From Bacteroidales bacterium (GTDB lineage Bacteria > Bacteroidota > Bacteroidia > Bacteroidales > Paludibacteraceae): a stretch of DNA of 56,643 bases. Each line of letters begins with the position of its first letter. Position 1 is the stretch's first letter. Location of the stretch: NCBI GenBank assembly GCA_015061115.1, contig SUXE01000010.1, forward strand, positions 1-56,643, read 5' to 3'. The translations under genes were made by a program, and so were the position numbers. Shown one piece after another: positions 8,957 to 17,617 of this stretch. The notes beneath the pieces are model-generated. The model worked only from the letters and a program-made list of their open reading frames with translations, had not been told where the DNA came from and did no database searches.

Positions 8957-9565
8957 TTATATTATCCCAGCCATTTCAAACATCTTCCTATATGCCTCGG
9001 CTTTCTTTTCCAAACTCAATGGATAAGCACGTGATGATGATGGCAAACGGTATAATAGAATATCATCTCGCAACGTGATATAATTTCCCACCGTCGGCAT
9101 TTCAGAAAGTGATAATTGCTTCACAATATTCTCAGTAGCTTTTTCTCCCGTCGTCACCACTACCCTACAATCAGAAATTTTTTCCAATAACGCATTGATG
9201 TCTGTGTATTCCACTACTTCTAAAAACTTGTCGGAGGCATTATCTTTCAATCGTTTCACAGCCTCAGCAGTGTCGTAATAGCCAATGCCTTTCTCTTTCA
9301 GAAAATCAACAATCAAATCAAGTTTGAACTTCTTTTCCACACTATCCACAAAATGATTTTTATCGCCAAAGAAAATCAATCCCATTATTCTCCAATGATC
9401 GTTGATGAAATTTGGATAGAAGAAATCCATACACCAACGTTTGCGTTGAGGCGGAAAACTTCCTAAAAACAGAATTTTTGTGTTTTCAGGAAGGAATGGA
9501 AGAAGAGGATGATACTCAATGGAGTTGGAACGTTGAATGTTGTCTAAGTTTAGAAATGATGACAT
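8957..9565 (-). CDS. Uracil-DNA glycosylase family protein (Mug/DNA-deoxyinosine glycosylase-like)
   Basis: A 202-residue protein of the uracil-DNA glycosylase superfamily that removes damaged or deaminated bases in base excision repair. The N-terminal LFLGSFPPQRKRW is the motif-1 loop, followed by FFYPNFINDHW, and the C terminus has the RLPSSSRAYPLS loop corresponding to the DNA-intercalation motif. The exact substrate (uracil, hypoxanthine, mismatch) cannot be set from sequence. The start codon is 30 nt from the stop of the upstream FISUMP gene on the same strand, so the two are probably cotranscribed. A truncated copy of its 3' end is at about 6330-6424. Confidence 0.82.
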   Translation of the reverse strand: MSSFLNLDNIQRSNSIEYHPLLPFLPENTKILFLGSFPPQRKRWCMDFFYPNFINDHWRIMGLIFFGDKNHFVDSVEKKFKLDLIVDFLKEKGIGYYDTAEAVKRLKDNASDKFLEVVEYTDINALLEKISDCRVVVTTGEKATENIVKQLSLSEMPTVGNYITLRDDILLYRLPSSSRAYPLSLEKKAEAYRKMFEMAGII

Positions 9566-9595
9566 TAGTGAAAATCAGAAAGTGTAAAGATCATC

Positions 9596-10324
9596 TCATT
9601 TACTTTTTTTCTTCTTTTTAGAAGAAGTTTTAGAAGAAGCGATATCCTCATTTATCACTGCACGAACACTTTTGCCAGCGAAACGTTTGTTGCCTCTCCA
9701 GTCGATATAATAGTTAGCGAAACAGAGATAATAAGATCCGTTCATTGTATTTTTGAATAGTGAAGAAGACCAATAAAAACCTTCACTACCTGCAGTGGAA
9801 TTTTCCTTGCCAGAAATGGAACCGGCAGCTGGCAAGAAAATGATGTTGGTGTTAGTTTTAGAAAAACCAACACGACCGGCGACACCTGTTCCGTCATAAT
9901 TGTTGGTCCATTCCCAGACACAACCCTCTAACAATTCCTCTTCATCTTTAGCAGTTGGAGTACGCCATGCACCACCCCAATTGACATAAGCAGCATCGTC
10001 AATTTTTTCTAATTCTTTCTTGTTGTCAACTATACCTTCGGAATCTTTTGTGCAGTATTTTGTCATGAATTGACCGTCATCTTTACCCCATTTGTAATTG
10101 TTCCAAGAATACTCTTTCTTAGGTTCTGTTTCTCCCCATGCGAAATAGTCGCCATATTCGATTGGTTTAGTTGCTCCTACATTACAAGTAGCCCAAAGTC
10201 TGCCGCTTGGCAATCCTAAATCAACGTAATCATGTCCATCTTTATTACCACTGACTGTTTGTGCAAAACAATTCGTTCCAATTGTGAATATAAGGACAAT
10301 AAACGAATAAAATAAGTTTTTCAT
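9596..10324 (-). CDS. Secreted single-domain FISUMP protein
   Basis: A 242-residue exported protein with a signal peptide (MKNLFYSFIVLIFTIGTNCFA), one FISUMP domain opening with YVDLGLPSGRLWATCNVGA, and a lysine/serine-rich C terminus. The start is set at 10324 because the more upstream candidate is a TTG at 10357 that lies inside the promoter -7 element. The domain is closely related to those of the three-domain protein at 6499-8667. The glycosylase gene follows after 30 nt. Surface or periplasmic location is inferred; function is unknown. Confidence 0.85.
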   Translation of the reverse strand: MKNLFYSFIVLIFTIGTNCFAQTVSGNKDGHDYVDLGLPSGRLWATCNVGATKPIEYGDYFAWGETEPKKEYSWNNYKWGKDDGQFMTKYCTKDSEGIVDNKKELEKIDDAAYVNWGGAWRTPTAKDEEELLEGCVWEWTNNYDGTGVAGRVGFSKTNTNIIFLPAAGSISGKENSTAGSEGFYWSSSLFKNTMNGSYYLCFANYYIDWRGNKRFAGKSVRAVINEDIASSKTSSKKKKKSK

Positions 10325-10354
10325 ATTAGTGACACATACATAATTTTCAGCCTG

Positions 10355-10386
10355 CAAAATTATATCAGGAGAGACATCTCTCCAAA
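10355..10386 (-). promoter_or_regulatory. Promoter of the small FISUMP gene with palindromic operator candidate
   Basis: On the minus strand TTTG (10386-10383), 20 nt, TAATTTTG (10362-10355) is a full Bacteroidetes promoter. The spacer contains GGAGAGA-CA-TCTCTCC (10368-10383), a 7-bp-arm palindrome well placed for a repressor. Confidence 0.75.
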
Positions 10387-10523
10387 CAAAAACGCCGTTT
10401 TATAATGGTTGTTATTAAGATAATGACGGAGTAATTGTTTGATGATGAGTAATGTTAAATGGGAAACGTCAGAATATTATCTCATTTTATGTCTATTTAT
10501 AGGAATGAAAAAAAATAAAAAAA

Positions 10524-10548
10524 GAGACGCAGCATATAGACACGTCTC
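10524..10548 (-). terminator. Terminator of the FabK-like gene
   Basis: GAGACG (10524-10529) pairs with CGTCTC (10543-10548). On the minus strand the stem is followed by a long T-rich tract (complement of 10505-10523). It lies 26 nt past the stop codon. Confidence 0.8.
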
Positions 10549-10573
10549 CATAAATAATGATCATTTTCACGTA

Positions 10574-11650
10574 TTATCCAACAACTTTTTTCTGATAGTT
10601 GTTGAATTCTTCCTTGATGCTATTGAAGATTTCTTTTACTTTTTCAATCTTATTAGCTCTGAAAGCGTTTGAACCGCAGAATGCGTAACCATGGTTAAGA
10701 TCACCACGGAAAGCATTGTAAAGAGCGGCGACGATGCAATAAGGACTGTTTTTCACATCACATGTCTTGATACAGTGGCAAAGACATTTCTTTGGCTGAG
10801 TCTCACCTTCTTTAACACGTGCGATAAAATCGTTGTGAATAGCGCGTCCTGGCATACCAACAGGACTCTTGATAATCTCAATATCCTTTTCGTCTGCCTT
10901 GATATACGATTCTTTAAATTCCATTGAGGCGTCACACTCTTCTGTAGTTACGAAGCGTGTTCCCATCTGTACACCAGATGCTCCACAGTTCATGATACGT
11001 GCCATATCCTCACCTGTGTAGATACCACCTCCCGCAAACACTGGAATATTCTTCTCTTCAATATACTCTTTAGCGACTGATACTACCTCAGGAACAGTTT
11101 TCTCTAGTGAGAATGCCTCGTCGAAGATCTGATCTTCCTTGTAACCAAGATGACCACCAGCTTTTGGTCCCTCAACAACGATAGCGTCTGGAAGGTAGTT
11201 GTACAAACTTTTCCATTTTGAGCAAATGATCTTTGCAGCACGTGCAGAAGATACGATAGGAACCAACTTTGTTTTGCTGCCTTCTGTTAGGAAAGATGGC
11301 ATATTAAGTGGCAGACCAGCACCAGAGAAAATAATGTCAGCCTTCTCCTGAATAGCTGTCTTCACCATGTCGGCAAAATTAGACATAGCTACCATTACGT
11401 TGACACCAATTATACCATTTGATTTTTCTCTTGCTTTACGTATTTCCTCCTGCAAACCATAAATGCTTGCTTTCATGTAGTTGTTGGAAAAGTTATTGTA
11501 AATTAATCCAAGCCCAGCGCTTGAAATAACTCCTACTCCACCTTCATTGGCAACTGCTGATGCCAAGCCAGAAAGAGAAATACCCACTCCCATTCCTCCT
11601 TGAATGATAGGTACTCTTAATGACAAATCTCCAATTTTTACAGAATCCAT
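10574..11650 (-). CDS. FMN-dependent nitronate monooxygenase / FabK-like oxidoreductase
   Basis: A 358-residue TIM-barrel flavoprotein of the 2-nitropropane dioxygenase/FabK family. Visible motifs are VPIIQGGMGVG at the N terminus, the AGGHLGY histidine motif, VFAGGGIYTG and GVQMGTRFV (phosphate/FMN binding). A C-terminal cysteine cluster (CLCHCIKTCDVKNSPYC) is an unusual extra that could bind a metal or Fe-S centre; this is inference. The ATG at 11650 is chosen because the longer candidate is a TTG at 11674 within the -7 element TAATTTTG. It could be an enoyl-ACP reductase II or a nitronate monooxygenase; sequence alone does not decide. Confidence 0.85.
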   Translation of the reverse strand: MDSVKIGDLSLRVPIIQGGMGVGISLSGLASAVANEGGVGVISSAGLGLIYNNFSNNYMKASIYGLQEEIRKAREKSNGIIGVNVMVAMSNFADMVKTAIQEKADIIFSGAGLPLNMPSFLTEGSKTKLVPIVSSARAAKIICSKWKSLYNYLPDAIVVEGPKAGGHLGYKEDQIFDEAFSLEKTVPEVVSVAKEYIEEKNIPVFAGGGIYTGEDMARIMNCGASGVQMGTRFVTTEECDASMEFKESYIKADEKDIEIIKSPVGMPGRAIHNDFIARVKEGETQPKKCLCHCIKTCDVKNSPYCIVAALYNAFRGDLNHGYAFCGSNAFRANKIEKVKEIFNSIKEEFNNYQKKVVG

Positions 11651-11671
11651 ATCGATATTATTAATCTTCTG

Positions 11672-11679
11672 CAAAATTA
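11672..11679 (-). promoter_or_regulatory. -7 element of the FabK-like gene
   Basis: TAATTTTG on the minus strand matches TAnnTTTG. Transcription would start near 11664, leaving a leader of about 14 nt with an AGAAG ribosome-binding segment before the ATG at 11650. Confidence 0.6.
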
Positions 11680-11972
11680 ACGAAATATTTAGTTTTATTC
11701 GATTTGTATTTTATATTTTTATTCATAATAGATAAAAAACATAATTTGTTTCAATTAATCAATATTTATACTGTATAATTGTTGAAGACAACAAAGGGTG
11801 TATACTATAATTTGTGTTTATCACAACATTTGTCAGATTCACATAAATTTTTTGGCAATTTGAAAAGAAAATAAAGAAGACGGTGTTAATGTGGTAAACT
11901 TGAAGGTATGGTTATATAATGGTAATGATTTGTAACAAAATGGATTCATCATTTAGATAGAAAAGAAGAAAT

Positions 11973-12042
11973 ATGCATCAAATTAAACTTAATTGCATCA
12001 TTTAACATAAAAATGATGCAATTTTTCATAGATGATGCAATT
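11973..12042. promoter_or_regulatory. Four-half-site operator upstream of fic
   Basis: A perfect 13-bp inverted repeat (AATTGCATCATTT at 11991-12003, complement at 12011-12023, 7-nt spacer) is flanked by further half sites ATGCATCAAATT (11973-11984) and TGATGCAATT (12033-12042). The last half site covers the expected -33 region of the fic promoter. This looks like an operator for a dimeric or tetrameric repressor, possibly the winged-helix domain of the Fic protein itself. Confidence 0.75.
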
Positions 12043-12060
12043 GAAAAGAAGATATATTCG

Positions 12061-12068
12061 TACTTTTG
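12061..12068 (+). promoter_or_regulatory. -7 element of fic
   Basis: TACTTTTG fits TAnnTTTG, with the ATG 23 nt downstream. The -33 position is taken by the repeat half site at 12033-12042, consistent with repression by occlusion. Confidence 0.65.
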
Positions 12069-12090
12069 ATTCGATTTATTTAGAAAAAAA

Positions 12091-13137
12091 ATGCATAAAT
12101 ACGATTATATAAACGTTCCATTATCTCTTTTGTCTCCTGAAGTTGTTTCTCTGATTACTTCAATCCATGAATCAAAGGGCAGACAAGAATTGTATATTGA
12201 AGCACAGTCGGATGTTCTTTCCTCTTTGTTAGATCTTGCGAAAATTCAAAGTACAAAGGCATCAAACCAAATAGAAGGTATATATACTTCTGATGAACGC
12301 CTTGAAGCTCTTGTTAAAGAAAAGGCAGAACCAAAGAATCGTTCAGAAGAGGAGATAGCAGGATATAGAGAGGTACTTGCAACTATTCATGAAAGTTATG
12401 AGTATATTGCGGTTCAAACTAACAATCTTCTTCAGCTCCATAGGGATCTTTATTCTTATTCTGGTGGTAATATTGGAGGAACATTCAAGAATGCCGACAA
12501 TGTGATAGCGGAAAAGGATAAAGATGGAGTTCAGAAGGTTCGTTTCTTTCCTGTTCCAGCATTTCAAATACCAGATACAATAGAGCAGTTATGTACGGAG
12601 TTTAACAAAGCTTTATCAGAAACCAAGTATGACCCTCTCATTCTTATCCCAATGTTTGTGCTTGATTTCCTTTGTATTCATCCGTTTAATGATGGTAATG
12701 GTCGTATGAGTCGTTTGCTTACTTTGCTGCTGTTGTATAGGGCAGGGTTTATTGTTGGTAAGTATATAAGTCTGGAAATGTTGATTGAGCAATCCAAAGA
12801 AACATATTATGAAGCTTTGCTAAACAGTTCTGTCGGATGGCACGAAAACAAAAATGACTACTCTTCGTTCGTCCGATATATGTTAGGTATTGTTGTCAAG
12901 GCATATAATGAATTTGAAGACAGGGTTGCACATTTGAGATACCGAAAGCTATCAAAGGAAGATCGTTTAAGAGCTATATTTGATAAAAGGTTAGGTAAGA
13001 TAACAAAATCCGACCTTATGAAGTCCTGTCCTGACATTAGCATGATTACAATAGAAAGAGCATTGAGCAGTCTTCTTGAAGAAGGCTATATAGAAAAAGT
13101 TGGTGCAGGTAGAGGTACGGCGTATGTGAAAAAATAA
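12091..13137 (+). CDS. Fic family protein (class II) with C-terminal winged helix
   Basis: A 348-residue Fic protein, expected to AMPylate target proteins. The catalytic motif HPFNDGNGRMSR is intact at residues 197-208 (His197 base). The inhibitory motif is in cis in the N-terminal part, SNQIEG at residues 58-63, which defines class II Fic enzymes that need no separate antitoxin. The last ~70 residues (from about KLSKEDRLRAIF) look like a winged helix-turn-helix DNA-binding domain. The upstream operator and promoter arrangement suggests autoregulation. No partner toxin or antitoxin gene is adjacent. The target is unknown. Confidence 0.92.
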   Translation: MHKYDYINVPLSLLSPEVVSLITSIHESKGRQELYIEAQSDVLSSLLDLAKIQSTKASNQIEGIYTSDERLEALVKEKAEPKNRSEEEIAGYREVLATIHESYEYIAVQTNNLLQLHRDLYSYSGGNIGGTFKNADNVIAEKDKDGVQKVRFFPVPAFQIPDTIEQLCTEFNKALSETKYDPLILIPMFVLDFLCIHPFNDGNGRMSRLLTLLLLYRAGFIVGKYISLEMLIEQSKETYYEALLNSSVGWHENKNDYSSFVRYMLGIVVKAYNEFEDRVAHLRYRKLSKEDRLRAIFDKRLGKITKSDLMKSCPDISMITIERALSSLLEEGYIEKVGAGRGTAYVKK

Positions 13138-13202
13138 TATTTATCGTATAGTGATGAATGTTTCCTTTGTGAAGTCAGAGAGGATGGTTACATTGTAATT
13201 GA

Positions 13203-13239
13203 TTTGCAACTGGGTTGCATAAACTTTAGTCTATTTTTG
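13203..13239 (+). promoter_or_regulatory. Promoter and palindromic operator of the metal efflux genes
   Basis: TATTTTTG at 13232-13239 is a -7 element 23 nt before the adaptor ATG. TGCAAC-TGG-GTTGCA (13205-13219) is a short palindrome across the -33 region. Its shape recalls sites bound by Fur-family metal regulators, but the regulator is not in the window and this is inference. Confidence 0.55.
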
Positions 13240-13261
13240 CATAAACCAAAATTTTTTCACC

Positions 13262-14539
13262 ATGCGTAAATCTGTTTATCTAACAATCTCTATATTGTTG
13301 TCAGCTGTATTGGTTGGATGTAATAATCACAGTCATGCGGGTCATTCACATGACGACGGTCACGAACATTCGGAATATGAACATCATCATGATGAGGAAG
13401 ACAAACATGACCATGATGAACATTATGAAAAAAAGTGCGAAGGTGATGAAAGGAATGTCGCAAATGGACATTCGCATAATGAGGACTTCCATAACAGTGA
13501 TGAGGAAGGTCACAAGAAACATGAGGGTGAAGTGCATTTGTCGGCCGCAGAAATAAAGAAGATTTCCACTGAGACAGCAGCATTTTCTGAGTTTTCCCAT
13601 GTCATTGTGGCGACGGGGGAAATTCTTCCAACTACCAAAGGTGAGGCATCTGTGGTGGCTCCATTTTCAGGTATTGTGTCTATCGCATCAGGTGTGACGA
13701 TTGGAGGAAAAGTGCAGGAAGGTCAGGTGCTTTTCAATATCAGTACGAATGTGGGAGAGGAGAGTGATCTGGTGGAGAAAGCCACTATTGAACTTGAAGC
13801 GGCTCGCAAGGAATATGAACGAGATCTCAAGTTGAGCGAGGAGAAGATAGTGTCGAAGAAGGAGCTCAATGAATGTAAAGAACGTTATGAGCAGGCAAAG
13901 GTCAAACATGCTAATCTTGCATCAAAAATATCCTACGGAAAGGCTTTGTCGAAAAGCCAGATATCTGGTTTTGTAAAAAGTATAAATGTTTCAGACGGTG
14001 AGTTTGTCAACGCTGGTGAACAACTTGCAGTCGTCTCTCAAAATGATAAACTGATGCTTCAGGTGAAACTTCCTCAACGTTATCAGAAGAGTGCGTCGAG
14101 CATCAAGACAGTAAAATTCCGCACAGCATACGCTCCGGAAGTGTTCGCTCTTGATAAGATGGAAGGCAGACAGGTGAGTCAGGCAATCACTACATCGGAT
14201 GGCGGTTATTATATTCCTTTGCTTTTCGAGTTCAAGAATATCAGCAATGTCATGTCGGGCACAAGTGTGGAGTGTTATGTGGTGACGAAAGAGAAAAAGA
14301 ATGTGATCACTGTTCCAAACTGTGCTATTGCGGAAGATCAAGGAGTTGCCCAGGTGTTTGTGAAAAAGCATGAAGACGCTTTCAAAAAACAGTTTGTCAC
14401 TCTTGGTGAGACGGATGGAGAACGTACGGAGATAATAGATGGTCTGCATAAGGGTGATATTGTAGCTGTATCCGACGTCGCACGTCTACATCTTGCAGCC
14501 TCTTCCAACGCTATTCCAGCACATACTCACAACCACTAA
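13262..14539 (+). CDS. RND efflux periplasmic adaptor, His-rich lipoprotein (CusB/CzcB-like)
   Basis: A 425-residue membrane-fusion adaptor that links an inner-membrane RND pump to an outer-membrane channel and may capture metal. It has a lipoprotein signal with lipobox LVGC (Cys20). A strongly histidine/aspartate-rich segment follows (about residues 22-90, many HxH and HDH pairs) and the protein ends in HTHNH. The core shows the HlyD-type lipoyl half motifs (VVAPFSGIVS, VQEGQVLFNIS) around a coiled coil at about residues 165-225. The histidines point to Zn, Co, Ni or Cu handling. The RND pump gene starts 12 nt downstream. Ion specificity cannot be assigned. Confidence 0.9.
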   Translation: MRKSVYLTISILLSAVLVGCNNHSHAGHSHDDGHEHSEYEHHHDEEDKHDHDEHYEKKCEGDERNVANGHSHNEDFHNSDEEGHKKHEGEVHLSAAEIKKISTETAAFSEFSHVIVATGEILPTTKGEASVVAPFSGIVSIASGVTIGGKVQEGQVLFNISTNVGEESDLVEKATIELEAARKEYERDLKLSEEKIVSKKELNECKERYEQAKVKHANLASKISYGKALSKSQISGFVKSINVSDGEFVNAGEQLAVVSQNDKLMLQVKLPQRYQKSASSIKTVKFRTAYAPEVFALDKMEGRQVSQAITTSDGGYYIPLLFEFKNISNVMSGTSVECYVVTKEKKNVITVPNCAIAEDQGVAQVFVKKHEDAFKKQFVTLGETDGERTEIIDGLHKGDIVAVSDVARLHLAASSNAIPAHTHNH

Positions 14540-14551
14540 AAACAGACAGAT

Positions 14552-17500
14552 ATGTTAGAAAAAATCATACATTCATCACTGACTCACAGAATATTTGTCA
14601 TAATCTGTGCGGTGGCTCTGACTGTCTACGGACTATATTCCGCCCATGAAGCAGAGATAGATATTTTTCCTGATTTGAATGCTCCTACTGTCGTTGTGAT
14701 GACGGAATGCGGAGCTATGAACACTGAGGATGTTGAGGCTTTGGTGTCTTATCCTATAGAGTCGTCTCTTTCGGGAGCAAGTGGAATCAGACGTATAAGA
14801 AGCACATCCACTGATGGTCTTTCCATTGTGTGGGCTGAGTTCGATTGGGATACTGATGTCCTTGTGGCACGTCAGACTATTTCGGAAAAACTTCCTGAGT
14901 TGACGTCGAATCTTCCTGCTGAGGTCGGACAGCCTGTGATGGCTCCCCAGTCGTCGATCATGGGAGAGATCTTTATTGTCGGTCTTCAGGCTGATTCCAC
15001 ATCGTTGATGGATTTACGTACGGCAGCGGATTTTGAACTCCGTCCGCGTTTGATGTCTATTTCTGGTGTGGCTGGTGTCACTGTGATAGGTGGAGACGTG
15101 AAAGAATACCAGATTGTGCTTGATGAACTGAAAATGCAGCACTACGGAATATCCATTGCTGAAGTGAGTGAGGCAATAGAAGGTATCAACCAGAATGTGA
15201 ATGGTGGTCTGACCACTCGTCATGGCACAGAATACGCTGTGAGATGTGTTTGTGCGACGCGTGACACGGCCATGCTTGGTACGGCATTCATTGCAAAGCG
15301 TGGAAACTATTCCGTCACTCTTGCCGATATTGCTGAAATACAGATAGCGTCACGTTTTCCTCGTATAGGAAGGGCATCAATTAAGGGTAGTGATGCGGTG
15401 CTGTTGACTATCACCAAACAACCGGGAGCGTCAACTCTTGATCTGACTGAAGAGATTGAGAAGACGTTGGAGATTTCCAAACTTTCTCTGCCAGCTGATG
15501 TGAAGGTGCAGACAAACATTTTTCGCAGTTCGGATTTCATCAACAGGGCTATAGATAATGTGAAGAGTTCACTTTATGAAGGCATCTTTTTTGTGGCGAT
15601 TGTATTGATTCTTTTTCTTGCCAATCTCCGCACAACAGCGATTTCTCTGATCACATTGCCAATCTCCGTGCTGACTTCCATTCTGGTGTTGAAACTTATG
15701 AATCTTGGAATCAACACGATGAGTCTTGGAGGTATAGCCATTGCTATCGGGTCACTTGTGGATGATGCCATAGTGGACGTTGAAAATGTGTGGAGGCGGA
15801 TAAATATGCCTGATGTCGACGGAAAAAAGAGATCCATAATCAGTGTGATAGAGGAGGCGTCGAGTGAGGTGCGTATACCGATTCTCAATTCCACATTGAT
15901 CATAATAGCAAGTTTTCTGCCACTGTTTTTCCTTTCAGGAATGGAGGGGAAGATGCTTATTCCGTTAGGTATCGCGTTTATTGTGGCACTTGCCAGTTCA
16001 ACAGTTGTGGCGTTGACATTGACACCTGTGCTGTGTAGCTATTTGTTAAAAGGCAAAACAGATGGCAAACATGGTGAGCAAAAAGAGAGTTGGTTGTCGC
16101 AACGTCTGAAAAACGGATATGCTAAATTGCTCGATTGGGCACTTGCCAGCAAACGAATAATTCTCACGTTTTCGGGTGTCGCTCTCGTCGCAGCGATCAT
16201 TGCGATGTTCACATTCGGATCCAATTTTCTTCCTCCGTTCAACGAAGGTTCGCTTACGATCAATATCAGCACGCTTCCTGGCACGTCGCTCGACGTGAGC
16301 AACGAAATAGGACTGGAGGCGGAAAAGATGCTGATGGAAGTTCCTGAGGTGATCACTGTAAGCAGAAAAACAGGCCGTGCGGAGAAAGATGAGCATGCAC
16401 TCGGAACGAACGTGTCGGAAATAGAGGTGCCATATCGTCTTGGAGAAAGAAGCAAACAGGAGATGATAGAGGATGTGCGACACAGATTGAGCCATATCCG
16501 AGGTGCGAATGTAGAGATAGGTCAGCCTATATCTCATCGTATCGACGCGATGCTTTCCGGAAGCCAGTCGGCAATAGCGGTGAAAATTTTTGGTGCTGAA
16601 CTGCCCAAACTTGAGCAGATAGCAGGGTATGTGAAAGAGGAGATGCAGGAAGTGGAGGGAATAGCCGACGTCAACTCAGAACAGATGACTTTCCGTCCAC
16701 AATTGAAAATCACACCACGTAGGGAGATGCTCGCAGAGTATGGCATCACTCAGAAAGAATTGGCTGAGTTTATAACTGTCAAGCTATCTGCCAAAGAGGT
16801 TGGTATGGTGAGAGAGGAAAACAAAAACTATGAAATCAAACTGATGTCGAAGAAGCATTCAGGAGAGATTGGAGATATGCTTATTCCGTCGGCAAAAGGA
16901 ATGATTCCGCTCTCATACGTCTGCAACATCAGCTATACATCAGCACCTTCTACAATCAACCGTGAGAATGAAAGCCGCAGGATCATTGTGTCGGCCCAGC
17001 AGAACGGACGTGACCTTGAATCCATTGTGAATGATATCAAGAGCAGGGTGTCTGAAAATGTGGAGCTACCTGAAGGCTACTGGATAGAGTATAGCGGACA
17101 GTTTGAAAACCAGCAGCGTGCGACACGTACATTGAGTGCGACGCTGATAATCTCGTTGATAATAATCGTGCTTCTTCTGAAAAAACAGTTTGACAGTTGG
17201 AAAACGTGTGGATTGATATTGAGTGCATTGCCACTTGCATTGGTGGGAGGAGTCGTGTCTATTGTCTTCATAGGTGGAGTTGTGAGCATTCCATCGGTGA
17301 TCGGATTCATTTCGCTCTTCGGTATAGCCACACGTGGAGGAATGCTCCTTATCGCGGAATATGAGAAGCGTGAAAAAGAGGGGGAGACGTTGCAAAAACT
17401 AATTGTAGAGGGTAGTGTAGCCCGTCTCAACCCAATCCTGATGACAGCATTAAGTTCAGCATTAGCATTGATACCGATGATTATTGCCGGCGACAAACCA

Positions 17501-17617
17501 GGAGCGGAGATACAATGTCCGATGGCACAGGTAATCCTTGGAGGCCTCATCACATCTACCATATTGTCGTTGGTGGTGATACCTATTCTTTATCATTGGA
17601 TGAAGAAATCAAAATAA
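14552..17617 (+). CDS. Heavy-metal RND efflux pump (CusA/CzcA family)
   Basis: A 1021-residue inner-membrane proton/metal antiporter of the HME-RND family. The first transmembrane helix is at about residues 12-30, followed by a large periplasmic loop, TM2-6 at about 340-500, a second periplasmic loop and TM8-12 at about 860-1015. The proton-relay signature in TM4 reads GSLVDDAIVDVENVWRR (Asp404, Asp405, Asp409, Glu411). The segment RIDAMLSG near residue 665 resembles the Met-containing site of the Cu/Ag pump CusA more than divalent-metal pumps, but the evidence is thin. It follows the adaptor by 12 nt; the outer-membrane component has its own promoter downstream. Confidence 0.93.
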   Translation: MLEKIIHSSLTHRIFVIICAVALTVYGLYSAHEAEIDIFPDLNAPTVVVMTECGAMNTEDVEALVSYPIESSLSGASGIRRIRSTSTDGLSIVWAEFDWDTDVLVARQTISEKLPELTSNLPAEVGQPVMAPQSSIMGEIFIVGLQADSTSLMDLRTAADFELRPRLMSISGVAGVTVIGGDVKEYQIVLDELKMQHYGISIAEVSEAIEGINQNVNGGLTTRHGTEYAVRCVCATRDTAMLGTAFIAKRGNYSVTLADIAEIQIASRFPRIGRASIKGSDAVLLTITKQPGASTLDLTEEIEKTLEISKLSLPADVKVQTNIFRSSDFINRAIDNVKSSLYEGIFFVAIVLILFLANLRTTAISLITLPISVLTSILVLKLMNLGINTMSLGGIAIAIGSLVDDAIVDVENVWRRINMPDVDGKKRSIISVIEEASSEVRIPILNSTLIIIASFLPLFFLSGMEGKMLIPLGIAFIVALASSTVVALTLTPVLCSYLLKGKTDGKHGEQKESWLSQRLKNGYAKLLDWALASKRIILTFSGVALVAAIIAMFTFGSNFLPPFNEGSLTINISTLPGTSLDVSNEIGLEAEKMLMEVPEVITVSRKTGRAEKDEHALGTNVSEIEVPYRLGERSKQEMIEDVRHRLSHIRGANVEIGQPISHRIDAMLSGSQSAIAVKIFGAELPKLEQIAGYVKEEMQEVEGIADVNSEQMTFRPQLKITPRREMLAEYGITQKELAEFITVKLSAKEVGMVREENKNYEIKLMSKKHSGEIGDMLIPSAKGMIPLSYVCNISYTSAPSTINRENESRRIIVSAQQNGRDLESIVNDIKSRVSENVELPEGYWIEYSGQFENQQRATRTLSATLIISLIIIVLLLKKQFDSWKTCGLILSALPLALVGGVVSIVFIGGVVSIPSVIGFISLFGIATRGGMLLIAEYEKREKEGETLQKLIVEGSVARLNPILMTALSSALALIPMIIAGDKPGAEIQCPMAQVILGGLITSTILSLVVIPILYHWMKKSK

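Noticed and set aside
10325-10357. TTG start for a longer small FISUMP protein
   Set aside because: Same situation: the codon lies inside TAATTTTG of a consensus promoter, and the signal peptide begins at the ATG at 10324.
11651-11674. TTG start giving an N-terminally longer FabK-like protein
   Set aside because: The TTG is part of the TAATTTTG -7 element; transcription starts downstream of it, so the ATG at 11650 is used.
13290-13600. Overlapping frames in the His-rich region of the adaptor
   Set aside because: They arise from codon bias (CAT/GAT) of the His/Asp-rich segment; the lipoprotein frame is the real one.
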